A DNA stretch of 42,267 nucleotides. It comes from Candidatus Hydrogenedentota bacterium. GTDB lineage: Bacteria; Hydrogenedentota; Hydrogenedentia; Hydrogenedentales; SLHB01. The position numbers and the translations under genes are program-made. The notes beneath the pieces are model-generated. The model ran no database searches, was not told the DNA's origin, and saw only the letters and a program-made list of their open reading frames with translations. Of this stretch, positions 32,991 to 41,392 are shown one piece after another. Numbering within the stretch: the first letter of the stretch is position 1; each line of letters starts with the position of its first letter. Where the stretch lies: NCBI GenBank assembly GCA_016215105.1, contig JACRLJ010000066.1, forward strand, positions 1-42,267. Reading direction: 5' to 3'.

Positions 32991-34585
32991 GTCGGCGGAA
33001 TATAACGCCCGCGTGAAATGATATCACTCGGATCCAGCGCGCGCTTCACCTGCTGCGCTACCTCCCAGAACGTGTCGCCGGGCTGAACGAGTTTCGGCAT
33101 GCCCCGCAATCCCGTGCGGTAGGGGATGTACCCCTGCGCGATCAGTGCGTCGACCGCTTCGTCGTAACAGGCGGTAGCGCGCGCGGCTTCTTCGGGCAGG
33201 GACTTGTCGAATGCGACGTTGAGAATGCCCACCATCGAGCGTTCATTCAGAAGCGTGAACGTTGCGGGCATGTCGAACGCGTGCTTTGCGAAGACGGGTG
33301 AAACGATATCGAGCACAGCCCGCGCGTCGCGGCCGGTCATGGGCAGCACCGGAGAAATCCATATCAGCCCGCAACCCGCATCCAGGGGATCACAGGGCGG
33401 CCCCGAGGGGGGATTCCGCAACAGCCATTGCGGACCCATGAGGGGCTCGATCGCGGGAAAGCCCTTGAGCAGCCCATAATTGGGGATCAATGAGCGAAGC
33501 TTCCCCGTGAGGCGCGTACCCAGGCCGACCGAATTCAGACCGCGCGCCACTTTTTTCGCCAGCGCAAGTTTCGTGTCGCCAACAAAGATGGGCCTGCCTA
33601 GACCCGCCACGGCCTTTCGCAGCGCCGCGCACGCCCCGCGCACCTGGCTCCTTGTGCCCGTCAATGCCCCGGCCACGTTCCACGCGCCCATGCCGCCATC
33701 GCGACGCAATCGCGCGCGCACTTCCGGCGGCATTGGAGTCTTGCCGCCAGTTTCGCTCCACGGATAGCGGCCAGTGGCGCTCAGCAGCCGCAGGTCATTC
33801 GCAATATGCACCGCGCTGGTCAGAATCCCCGCCAGCCGCATTGGCCGAAGTCTATCCACCAATGCGGTCAGCTTGTCCTCGTCTTTCACCGAGAGGAAGA
33901 AAAGCTGAAACGCATCGGGCTTCGGCATCAACCACACCGTAATCCGCGTGATAATGCCTAGGTTGGATTGGCAGAACAATCCGTCCAAGTACGGTCCGAC
34001 ACCGTACGGGTACACGTGCGTGGCCTTGCCGTTCGGATAGTGGCCAAAGCTGGTGTTCAACACTCGGCCGTCCGCCATCACGATTTCGAAGCCGCTGGCG
34101 GTAGCGAAATGGTCGCCGTACCGCGTGTGGCCAAATCCCCGGTCCAGCGTATTGCCCACCAAGCTCGAATCCGGACCCGCGCCGGTGCTATCCATCCACA
34201 AGCCGGTTTGGTGTTCCTGTAAGTAGTCGAACAACTCTTGCTGCGAAACGCCGGGCTCGATCACGGCGTAGGCCAATTCCGTATTCACTTCGAGGATGCG
34301 GTTCATCCGGCTCAGGTCTACGATTGCGGCGCCTTCCGTTGGCGCGCACATATCGCCGTAGCCCCAGTTCTTCCCGCGTGAAATGGGATACAGCACGACG
34401 CCCTGAGCCGCCGCGACGCGAACAATCTCCTGAACTTCGTGTGTCGAGCGCGGATACAGGACGCATACCGGGCGCGTGCCGGTCACCTGTGTGGTCCGCG
34501 CGTAGCGGTCCAGCGTTGCGTTATCCGCGGCCACGCCCGACGCGCCCAACGCGGCGCTCCACGCCTTTATCGCGGTTTCGCTCAC
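32984..34585 (-). CDS. VAO/PCMH-type FAD-dependent oxidase or dehydrogenase
   Basis: A 533-residue flavoprotein of the vanillyl-alcohol oxidase/p-cresol methylhydroxylase family. GTG start after AGGAGGAATC. The FAD domain is clear: RPVCVLYPRSTHEVQEIV (about 38-55), PISRGKNWGYG (67-77), and VGNTLDRGFGHTRYGDH (143-159), followed by GLFCQSNLGIITRITVWLMPKPD. The C-terminus ends DPSDIISRGRYIP. Relatives oxidise phenolic or alcohol side chains; a cytochrome partner would be required for the PCMH type, and none is next to it. Its start overlaps the chelatase stop by GTGA, so the two are translated together. Confidence 0.87.
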   Translation of the reverse strand: MSETAIKAWSAALGASGVAADNATLDRYARTTQVTGTRPVCVLYPRSTHEVQEIVRVAAAQGVVLYPISRGKNWGYGDMCAPTEGAAIVDLSRMNRILEVNTELAYAVIEPGVSQQELFDYLQEHQTGLWMDSTGAGPDSSLVGNTLDRGFGHTRYGDHFATASGFEIVMADGRVLNTSFGHYPNGKATHVYPYGVGPYLDGLFCQSNLGIITRITVWLMPKPDAFQLFFLSVKDEDKLTALVDRLRPMRLAGILTSAVHIANDLRLLSATGRYPWSETGGKTPMPPEVRARLRRDGGMGAWNVAGALTGTRSQVRGACAALRKAVAGLGRPIFVGDTKLALAKKVARGLNSVGLGTRLTGKLRSLIPNYGLLKGFPAIEPLMGPQWLLRNPPSGPPCDPLDAGCGLIWISPVLPMTGRDARAVLDIVSPVFAKHAFDMPATFTLLNERSMVGILNVAFDKSLPEEAARATACYDEAVDALIAQGYIPYRTGLRGMPKLVQPGDTFWEVAQQVKRALDPSDIISRGRYIPPTK

Positions 34586-34980
34586 GATTCCTCCTGGCGT
34601 TGCAGCGACTCGAGCACGCGGCGATGAATGATCAACGCCATACGCGCGTCCAATCCCAACGGTTGGGTCAAGCGATACGGAACGCCCGGAAAACGCACCG
34701 CTGCTTCACGCGTAATGCGAGGAATGTCCTCCATACTATGGCGTCCCGGTGACAGGAAGTACACGTGCACCACGATCTCCCGCGCCCCTTGCGCGACGCA
34801 CTTCGCGAACGCTTGCGCGATTGTCGGTTCGGCCAATTCCATGTGCGCGGGCTCGACGATGGCCGCTCCGGCAATGTCCTGGTACATGCGCGCTACCTCT
34901 TCGAGCAGCGCGTTGGCCTCCGCAAAGCGCGAACCATGGTCCACCAGAATCACCCCTATGTGCGGCGGAATCGGCTCCAT
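34582..34980 (-). CDS. CbiX-like sirohydrochlorin chelatase family protein
   Basis: A 132-residue small chelatase-like protein. VILVDHGSR (His15) at the start and SPGRHSMEDIP (His81) are the two metal/catalytic His sites of CbiX/SirB proteins, which insert Co or Fe into sirohydrochlorin. ATG at 34980 is chosen for fit to the family; ATG at 35004 would overlap the upstream gene, and neither has a clear ribosome site. No other cobalamin or siroheme gene is in the window, so the partner pathway is unknown. The stop overlaps the start of the flavoprotein gene (GTGA). Confidence 0.8.
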   Translation of the reverse strand: MEPIPPHIGVILVDHGSRFAEANALLEEVARMYQDIAGAAIVEPAHMELAEPTIAQAFAKCVAQGAREIVVHVYFLSPGRHSMEDIPRITREAAVRFPGVPYRLTQPLGLDARMALIIHRRVLESLQRQEES

Positions 34981-34984
34981 CGCG

Positions 34985-35716
34985 CTAAGACGTTTTCGAG
35001 TCATCGGGCGGCAGCACGATATCCGGCAGCGTTTCCTCAGTATCTTCCACTGTCGCCGTGACGGTTGTCAGCGGAACTTTGGGCGATTCGGGTTTCGCCG
35101 CCGGCGCGGCCGGCGTCTCGATTCGTTTGACTTGCGACTGCGCCGCCGCCGCGTCGCGTTCTTGGCGTATGTGATTCGCCATAAGGGAGTAGATCCGCGC
35201 GCACTGCTCACGCAACTTCCGTATCTGAATGCGTCCGGTCTTGGCCGCAATGTGATCGCAGCGGAGCTGATGCGCCGCGTACAGGTTTCGCATGTGCTCG
35301 GTGTCCAAGTTTCCGGCAAGCCATTCCCTTTCGGCCCTCCGATAGGACGCCATCATCAAACCGAGTATCTCGGCCAGCGTCTCCGAGTCGTCCGCGCTTT
35401 CGGCGCGGTCCGCCAAGGTGAGCAATTCCGAAAAATACGGCGCTATGCGCTGGCGCCGGCGCTCTTCCCCCCGCCGTCCCGCGGCGGCCGCAAAGATTGC
35501 CGCGAAGCAAACGGCGCCCAGGGCTAACAACAAGAAGAGCGGGGCGGCCTCCGGACGGCCGCCTTCCGAACCGCCCAACAGGCGGCTCAGAAATCCGCGA
35601 AGTCCGTCCAGGGCGCCGGGCGCAATGACGGGCACGATGAACAGGCCGGCGATGGCGATCAGCATGACCGGTATCGCGAACCACACCAGATTCGAGGTAT
35701 TGCGGTTTGGGCTCAT
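34985..35716 (-). CDS. Hypothetical membrane protein with two N-terminal helices
   Basis: A 243-residue protein of unknown family. Two hydrophobic helices (about 10-34, VWFAIPVMLIAIAGLFIVPVI, and 60-80, FLLLALGAVCFAAIFAAAA) flank a short Gly-rich loop. The soluble part (about 85-190) is charged and helical, and the C-terminus is Pro/Glu-rich and probably disordered. It is the first gene of a possible three-gene operon with the CbiX-like and VAO-type genes. Confidence 0.65.
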   Translation of the reverse strand: MSPNRNTSNLVWFAIPVMLIAIAGLFIVPVIAPGALDGLRGFLSRLLGGSEGGRPEAAPLFLLLALGAVCFAAIFAAAAGRRGEERRRQRIAPYFSELLTLADRAESADDSETLAEILGLMMASYRRAEREWLAGNLDTEHMRNLYAAHQLRCDHIAAKTGRIQIRKLREQCARIYSLMANHIRQERDAAAAQSQVKRIETPAAPAAKPESPKVPLTTVTATVEDTEETLPDIVLPPDDSKTS

Positions 35717-36494
35717 GCGTTGAACCTACCAAAGATCGGCGAGTGGTACAAGTCCGGCGTCGATGCGGACGAAGACGGAGTCCGCTCCCGCGGCGCATTT
35801 GGCCCCAATCGCGATTAGTACGAATACGCTGATACGAATCACTAACGGGAAAAGTGGCAAATATATGGAAAGTCACTGTAATGATAATCATGCTATACCA
35901 GTACGGCATTTGACAGAATGCTAATAGGGTGGTACTATTCGAGTGAGCGAAGTCGTAAGTCTGAATGGCCGATTTCGTGTCATGGGACTGGGGTTGGGAG
36001 AGTAGTTCGCGCTGGGGATCAGGGATACCGCCCGCAACGGCCGTTGCGGATCACCCCTTCTTAGAGCGCCAAGCAGGGCCGCGAAGTCCGCAAAATCGCC
36101 GGGTCTTGTTTGCCTCACGGTCGCGATCTGGGACTTACGTTCTCGGGCTGCCGTAACGCAGCAGCTCTGCGTCCGCGAGTTCGAAGTCGCGCTCGAATCG
36201 CTTCCCCTTTCCTTCACGCCAGGTTCCGTGAAACAGGCGGCGCCAGGCGCTTCGATGAGACCGCCGTTCTTGAGCCGCGCTGTGTGTCAGCGAAGAAAGG
36301 AGGAGCGCGATCTTTTGTGTCTTGTGTCCAGCGGTCTGTGTTCGCTGGATACCTTTGCCGTAACGCAAGTGCAGTGTCTGGAAGTATTGGCTTCTTCGTC
36401 AGTGTCTTTTGCGCGGTACGCAAAGACGCCGCTGTCAAAGAAGTCACCGCGTCAACTATGGAGTTGCGGCGAACCCGCAACAGGAGAGGAAGTA
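35717..36494. other. Intergenic region of 780 bp
   Basis: No supported gene between the membrane protein and the DUF1559 gene. An AT-rich patch (35830-35940) and an 18-bp palindrome (36032-36049) are present. CCAGCG/CGCTGG (near 36332-36349) can form a small stem. In-frame starts upstream of the DUF1559 gene give non-protein-like sequence and are not used. Confidence 0.55.
36032..36049. repeat. Perfect 18-bp palindrome
   Basis: CCGCAACGG directly followed by CCGTTGCGG, with no loop. A regulator site or recombination site is possible; nothing close to it identifies a protein. Confidence 0.5.
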
Positions 36495-37415
36495 ATGAAG
36501 AAGCGTGGATTTACTCTGATTGAATTGCTGGTGGTCATTGCGATTATCGGGATCTTGGCCGCCATTCTGCTCCCCGCGTTGGCCCGCGCGCGCGAAGCCG
36601 CCCGCCGCGCCAGTTGTCAAAACAACCTCAAGCAGATAGGGCTGACGTTCAAGATGTACGCCAACGAAGCCAGTGGCCAGAAATTTCCGAGGAACGTTTG
36701 GGATGGCGACAAGAATCCTGGTCCCGGTGACTCGCCCCGGCCCTTCCCGAGCGGACCGGCGATCTATCCCGAGTATTGCACTGACTTGCACGTCTTCTTC
36801 TGCCCTTCGAGCACCGTTAAGGCAGACACCTTTCTGGACTGCGCCCAAAACGGAGAATGGTGTACTAACGGCGCGATCAACGCCACCTTTATCGGCACAA
36901 CCAACGCGCTTTGCTACGCCTATTACGGTTGGGTACAGGAAGACCAAAACGTATTTGCAACCCGCTATGACGTCACAGAGAACGCCAATTGGGCGAGCCC
37001 CAATTTCGCAATTCGCTATCTCGACAACGACTTGAACGCCGGTGAAGCCTTGGCGGCGGACCTCGCTATACTAAACGGCCCCATGGACAGCCAAGGAAAC
37101 AGTGTCGTCTCCCTGGGATTGGCCCCGTTTAAGTTCCAGGGCAACGCGGGCGGAAGCACGATCCACCGGCTCAAGGAGGGCGTCGAACGTTTCCTGATTA
37201 CCGACATCAACAATCCCGCGGGCAGCGCCAGAGCCCAAAGCGCGGTTCCCATTATGTGGGATCAATTCGCCACCGAGAAAGGCGGACTCCAGCGGTTTGG
37301 GCACGTCCCCGGCGGTTCGAACGTCCTGTACATGGACGGTCATGCCACCTTCATCAAGTACCCCAGCCAGTACCCCATTGACCAATATGTGGCGCTGATT
37401 GGACCCAGTTGGTAG
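36495..37415 (+). CDS. DUF1559-type pseudopilin-like protein
   Basis: A 306-residue exported protein. The ATG at 36495 follows GGAGAGGAAGTA. Residues 1-30 are a type IV pilin-like N-terminus ([19 protein letters not shown]): the G-F cleavage site lies between residues 5 and 6, the +5 Glu is present, and a membrane helix follows. The family's long body ([20 protein letters not shown]) continues to the C-terminal H-x9-DG motif ([16 protein letters not shown]). Such proteins are abundant in planctomycetes and relatives and are assumed to be prepilin-peptidase-processed surface or secretion-related proteins; the precise role is unknown. A strong terminator follows. Confidence 0.9.
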   Translation: MKKRGFTLIELLVVIAIIGILAAILLPALARAREAARRASCQNNLKQIGLTFKMYANEASGQKFPRNVWDGDKNPGPGDSPRPFPSGPAIYPEYCTDLHVFFCPSSTVKADTFLDCAQNGEWCTNGAINATFIGTTNALCYAYYGWVQEDQNVFATRYDVTENANWASPNFAIRYLDNDLNAGEALAADLAILNGPMDSQGNSVVSLGLAPFKFQGNAGGSTIHRLKEGVERFLITDINNPAGSARAQSAVPIMWDQFATEKGGLQRFGHVPGGSNVLYMDGHATFIKYPSQYPIDQYVALIGPSW

Positions 37416-37465
37416 CCCGCCGCAGAAGCTTTACTGAAGCCTTCGGCGCGGCGCCAACCCATCAG

Positions 37466-37590
37466 ACCTAGGAGTTCGGCCAGAAAGTCGGCTTTTTGAC
37501 GCGGCGCGGCCAGAAAGCATCTGTAGGTTGTTTAACACTAGCGTTCGTTTTTGTAGGGTTTTGGTAAGCGGAGGCTTTCTGGCCGCGCCT
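37466..37590. repeat. 125-bp inverted-repeat element, copy A
   Basis: It has a 16-bp perfect inverted repeat: GGCGCGGCCAGAAAGC (37503-37518) with GCTTTCTGGCCGCGCC (37574-37589). GGCCAGAAAG also occurs once more near the left end, giving a direct repeat. Copy B at 41143-41267 has the same length and the same spacing. It has no coding capacity and is MITE-like. Confidence 0.7.
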
Positions 37591-37602
37591 CCAGATAGCC
37601 GG

Positions 37603-37640
37603 GGCGCCCGTTCATTCGTGGAACGGGCGCCTTTTCTTTG
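37603..37640 (+). terminator. Rho-independent terminator after the DUF1559 gene
   Basis: GGCGCCCGTTC (37603-37613), loop ATTCGTG, GAACGGGCGCC (37621-37631), then TTTTCTTT. A perfect 11-bp GC-rich stem and a T-tract, oriented to end plus-strand transcription; the 125-bp element lies between the gene and this terminator. Confidence 0.85.
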
Positions 37641-37800
37641 TCGTCCCGAACCGCCCCTTCCGGAGCTGACTCGCGCCAGTAATGAGCCTTTGGCTTGAAC
37701 CCTGCGCCAGGGAGTGTTACGATCATGTCAATCAGTTTCGCACACATCCAATCAACGGGTCATGCGTTCGCGCGGCTCAAAACAGGACATTAGGATTATC

Positions 37801-38724
37801 ATGAAAAACTTGTTGGTCACGGGGTACGGCGGATTTGTCGCGGGAAGTGTAGTATGGCAAGCCCTTCGCGACCGCAATTGGAACGTGTACGCGCTTTCGC
37901 TGACAGAGAACTCCGAGGAAAAGGAGCGTTTTCACTGTATTCAGTTCGATCTGTGCGACGCAGCCAAACTCAAGGAAGTGTTTTGCGCTGTGCGGCCGGA
38001 CGCCGTCGTGCATACCGCTGCGCTCGCGGACATCGACTATTGTCAAAACAATCAGGACGCCGCGGAGAAGATCAATGTCGGCGTCACCCGCGAGCTGGCG
38101 CAACTGTGTTCTAACGTTGACTCGAAACTTATCGTGTGCTCGACCGATACGGTATTTGACGGCGGCAAGGGTATGTACACCGAAGACGATCAACCGCATG
38201 CGCTTAACTTCTACGCCGACACCAAAATTCGCGCTGAACAGATTGTCCGTTCGACAGTTGCCCGGGGCGTAGTCACGCGGCTGTCCCTGGTCATGGGACT
38301 GCCAGTCCTTGGCGCCGGAAATTCGTTTCTCGCAAAGATGTTCGACAGCCTCAAGAAAGGCGATCAGGTCAAGTTTCCGGCCAACGAAATTCGCACGCCC
38401 ATGGACGTCATCACTATAGGCCGCGCCTTCCTCGAGATCGCCGCGGGCGACTTCGTTGGCACGATCCACTTGGCGGGCTCGACGCGCATCAACCGCTACG
38501 AGATGGCCTGCCAAATCGCTGAAAAGCTCGGGTTCTCTCGCGACTTGGTCGTGTCCACCGACTCGAACGCCACTCCCGGGCGCGCGCCGCAGCACAATGA
38601 CGCTTCGTTGTACAATTCAAAGGCGAAGAACGTCCTGGCAGTTGGTGCTACAGGCGAAAGAGCAGCAGAACGCAGCTCAGTGAGCCGGCAGGCCCGTCCC
38701 GCCAGTGGTTTGATTTACAGTTGA
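37801..38724 (+). CDS. RmlD-like NAD-dependent epimerase/dehydratase-family reductase
   Basis: A 307-residue extended SDR. The ATG at 37801 starts directly at the Rossmann strand (NLLVTGYGGFVAG), although no clear ribosome site precedes it. The block DAVVHTAALADIDYCQNN, then STDTVFDGGKGMYTEDD and YADTKIRAE (Tyr and Lys of YxxxK) are typical of dTDP-4-dehydrorhamnose reductase-like proteins. Use in nucleotide-sugar synthesis is likely but unproven, since no rmlA, rmlB or rmlC lies nearby. The last 35 residues (from KAKNVLA) are Ala/Ser/Arg-rich and unlike the family's usual C-terminus. Confidence 0.82.
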   Translation: MKNLLVTGYGGFVAGSVVWQALRDRNWNVYALSLTENSEEKERFHCIQFDLCDAAKLKEVFCAVRPDAVVHTAALADIDYCQNNQDAAEKINVGVTRELAQLCSNVDSKLIVCSTDTVFDGGKGMYTEDDQPHALNFYADTKIRAEQIVRSTVARGVVTRLSLVMGLPVLGAGNSFLAKMFDSLKKGDQVKFPANEIRTPMDVITIGRAFLEIAAGDFVGTIHLAGSTRINRYEMACQIAEKLGFSRDLVVSTDSNATPGRAPQHNDASLYNSKAKNVLAVGATGERAAERSSVSRQARPASGLIYS

Positions 38725-38964
38725 GAGCCATTATGTTTGCTAGTGTTCTTGGCTATTCCTGGGTACAGCGGTTTGTTCCCTCTCGGCTTTGGCCGCTTTT
38801 TCAGCGCCAGGTAACGGTTATTTCGCAAAGAATAATGATCCATCGGCTTAAATCAAACCACTGGTTGCGCGCAACTTCGGAATCGCGGTATATTCCCTTC
38901 CGTTCGGCACATGAGGTCGCGCGGCCTGTCCCGCTCAGATCGTTCCAACGTGAGGAGTCATACC

Positions 38965-39786
38965 GTGAAGCCAACAGCTTCGCAACTTGCCCAGTTCCAC
39001 AGCGACGGATTCCTGCTCGTTCCCCATTTCTTCAGCGAACGCGAAGTGCGGGCCATGCGGCTCGAACTTGACCGTCTTCGCCGCGACGGGTTCCTGCGCA
39101 ACGTCGCGACCGACGGTGACGGCGAGACGCACTCAACGACCAAAATGAACTTACAGATCTGCCCCATGCATGACAAGAGCACGTTCTACCGGGCGCTTGC
39201 ATTCCATCCGAAGGTAGTCGCTTGGGTGCGCGCGCTAATCGGCGACCCGGTCCTGCGTCATCTTGACCAGAGCTTTCTGAAACCCGCCCGGTGCGGCGCT
39301 CCGACGAACTGGCACCAGGACAACGCCTACTTCCAGATTAGCGACCCACTAAAAGGCACGGCCATGTGGACGGCGATTCACGACGCGACGCTCGCCAATG
39401 GAACCATGCGGCTCATTCCCGGTTCGCACCGCGAGAAACTCGAACACAGCCGCGATCCGGAGAGCGACCATCACATCCGGTGCTACCCGGACGAATCGAA
39501 AGCGGTAGCCGCCGAGTTACCCGCGGGAGGCGTCGCGTTCTTCTGCTACGGGGCCGCCCACGCGACGGGATGCAACAACACCGACAGCGATCGCGCCGGC
39601 GTTGCCTACCACTTCCTCAATGCGGATTATGCGACCGAGGGTCTCCTCGATAACCCCAAGAATCCGATCCCTTATCTAACGGGTCCGCAGGCGACAGGCG
39701 GTCTCCGCGAGTACGGCGTGAAAGTCGAAGGCACGTTTGAAGCCGAGGCGACGCGCGTCCTCGAACAAGCGTCGGTGACGGCCTAA
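38965..39786 (+). CDS. Phytanoyl-CoA dioxygenase (PhyH) family protein
   Basis: A 273-residue non-heme Fe(II)/2-oxoglutarate-dependent dioxygenase. The GTG at 38965 is chosen over ATG at 38911 because GAGGAG precedes it and the family homology starts there (QLAQFHSDGFLLVPHFFS). Iron ligands His117 and Asp119 (NWHQDNAYF) and His199 (GAAHATGCN), plus the 2-oxoglutarate Arg210 (DRAGVAYHF), are present. Members hydroxylate varied substrates (fatty acyl-CoA, small alkaloid or osmolyte compounds). The product here is unknown. Confidence 0.85.
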   Translation: MKPTASQLAQFHSDGFLLVPHFFSEREVRAMRLELDRLRRDGFLRNVATDGDGETHSTTKMNLQICPMHDKSTFYRALAFHPKVVAWVRALIGDPVLRHLDQSFLKPARCGAPTNWHQDNAYFQISDPLKGTAMWTAIHDATLANGTMRLIPGSHREKLEHSRDPESDHHIRCYPDESKAVAAELPAGGVAFFCYGAAHATGCNNTDSDRAGVAYHFLNADYATEGLLDNPKNPIPYLTGPQATGGLREYGVKVEGTFEAEATRVLEQASVTA

Positions 39787-39804
39787 GACCTCTCGCAACT
39801 TCGT

Positions 39805-41112
39805 TCACTTCCCTTGTAGCTTCACGACGTACCGGTTCTCGCCTTTCTGGATGTCGTAGCGCAAGAACAGGAGTTCGCGCGGGAGGATTTTTCCTTCGAC
39901 CATACCCGGCGCGTCGGCAATCTGATACAGTGAGAAGTCTCCCCATATCGCTACGCCAAAGGGCATGGCGCAGGGGCTTTGCACCGTAAACTCCAACTCG
40001 CGGCGCCACGGCAACTGCGTGTTTCGATGCAGCCGCACACGCGGAATCTTTGGCTCCTGGAAATACTCGCCCGGCGCGTTTGGCCGCGCGTAGTTCCGTA
40101 TGCACACCGGCTCCGCCTTACCTTCGATAAACATCATCTGCGCCGCGCGATCGTAGAACAGAAACGTTTTCGGCCACGGTCCCACCGGCGTGCCCCAGCC
40201 GTAGTCCGGGTTGTGATGCGGAATCGGCGTGTCTTCCCACAGCATGTACGACGACGCGGTCGCGGCGTTTTGATCACGATAGAACGCGGCGGCCTCCGGC
40301 AAGGTCATCATCCGCGCGGAATCCTTGATGTGCCGCGCAAAACCGTCCAGCATCACTGCGGCCTCACGAATGTCCTCGTCCGTATAGCATTGGCTGAGCT
40401 CGGTGCGCTCCATCTCATGCGCCTCTTGATGCTGTAGCAGGAACACGTGCTCGTTGTAGCGCGTGTTGCGCCGATAGTTGTCGGCCATCGCCTTCAAATA
40501 GTCAATCTGCTCCCATGAACACAACCCGCTTCGCGCCACGTCATTGGGGTCGGTCGAGTAAATGCACGGGTTGCCGGAATGAAAACTCTTGAGCAAATCG
40601 CGCGCCGTCCACTCCATTCCGATTACGCCGCGCCCCTGTGCAGGACGCAGCCGCTCGCCGCGGTCCATATAGTAGAAGCCCCAGGGACAGCCGCGATCCG
40701 TGATCCCGTCCACTTCGATCTGTTCCCAGCAGAATCCCCAAAGCCCCTGAAAGCCGGTGTCTTCGAGCACGGAGGCGATCTCCGGATCTTGATGACCGGC
40801 CGCAGCGACCGTCAACGACGCCCACGGCAGGGCATTGCCAACCGCATCGCGGCGCGCCGCCATCTGCGCCGTCTTGTCCGCAAGCGTACCGGACAATTCC
40901 GGCGTGTGTACCGCGATGTCATCGCCAAAGTCGTGATGCCAGCGCGTCAACTCCGCCGCCGCAATCCGCGCCGACTCCGGACTTACGATCCACGTAATCT
41001 TGATTCCGTGAGGATGCAGGGTGTCCGCCAATAGGCGCATGCCTTGGATGCAGGTCACCCCGTCCTTGTGACGCGCGGCGAACGACGCGAACATGTAGAT
41101 CATCTGGCCCAT
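39805..41112 (-). CDS. Conserved-looking protein of unknown function, possibly deacetylase-fold
   Basis: A 435-residue cytoplasmic protein without signal peptide. ATG at 41112 follows AAGGAGAA at a long distance. The N-terminal 150 residues (LLADTLHPHGIKITWIVSPESAR, DDIAVHTPE, AAAGHQDPEIASVLEDTGFQG) have the pattern of a (beta/alpha)-barrel deacetylase or GH57-like catalytic domain, but the metal motif of NodB is not seen clearly. The C-terminal 150 residues are beta-rich. I could not place it in a family. Confidence 0.65.
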   Translation of the reverse strand: MGQMIYMFASFAARHKDGVTCIQGMRLLADTLHPHGIKITWIVSPESARIAAAELTRWHHDFGDDIAVHTPELSGTLADKTAQMAARRDAVGNALPWASLTVAAAGHQDPEIASVLEDTGFQGLWGFCWEQIEVDGITDRGCPWGFYYMDRGERLRPAQGRGVIGMEWTARDLLKSFHSGNPCIYSTDPNDVARSGLCSWEQIDYLKAMADNYRRNTRYNEHVFLLQHQEAHEMERTELSQCYTDEDIREAAVMLDGFARHIKDSARMMTLPEAAAFYRDQNAATASSYMLWEDTPIPHHNPDYGWGTPVGPWPKTFLFYDRAAQMMFIEGKAEPVCIRNYARPNAPGEYFQEPKIPRVRLHRNTQLPWRRELEFTVQSPCAMPFGVAIWGDFSLYQIADAPGMVEGKILPRELLFLRYDIQKGENRYVVKLQGK

Positions 41113-41142
41113 CGTGATGTTCTCCTTTTTCGAGGGATCTGA

Positions 41143-41267
41143 ACCTAGGAATCCGGCCAGAAAGTCGGTTTCTTGACGCGGCGCGGCCAGAAAGCGCCTG
41201 TACGTTGTTCAATACCGGCGCTCGCTCGTGCGGAGTCCTGCTATGCGGAGGCTTTCTGGCCGCGCCT
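41143..41267. repeat. 125-bp inverted-repeat element, copy B
   Basis: It has the same 16-bp inverted repeat (41180-41195 and 41251-41266) and the same total length as copy A, with many differences in the loop between the arms. It lies in the divergent intergenic region between two genes. Confidence 0.7.
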
Positions 41268-41392
41268 CTAGACGGTACAGGCGGAACGGTCGTTGAGTCA
41301 ATTACCGCAGACGCGCAGCGCCATTGCTCCAAGTTTCTGCGTTCGCTACACTGTCCTCGGGTGAGTGTTGCAGACAAGAAGGTGTACTGCGC

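Noticed and set aside
38610-38724. Frameshift at the C-terminus of the RmlD-like protein
   Set aside because: The tail is unusual, but neither other frame restores a recognisable family C-terminus, so I left it as an oddity.
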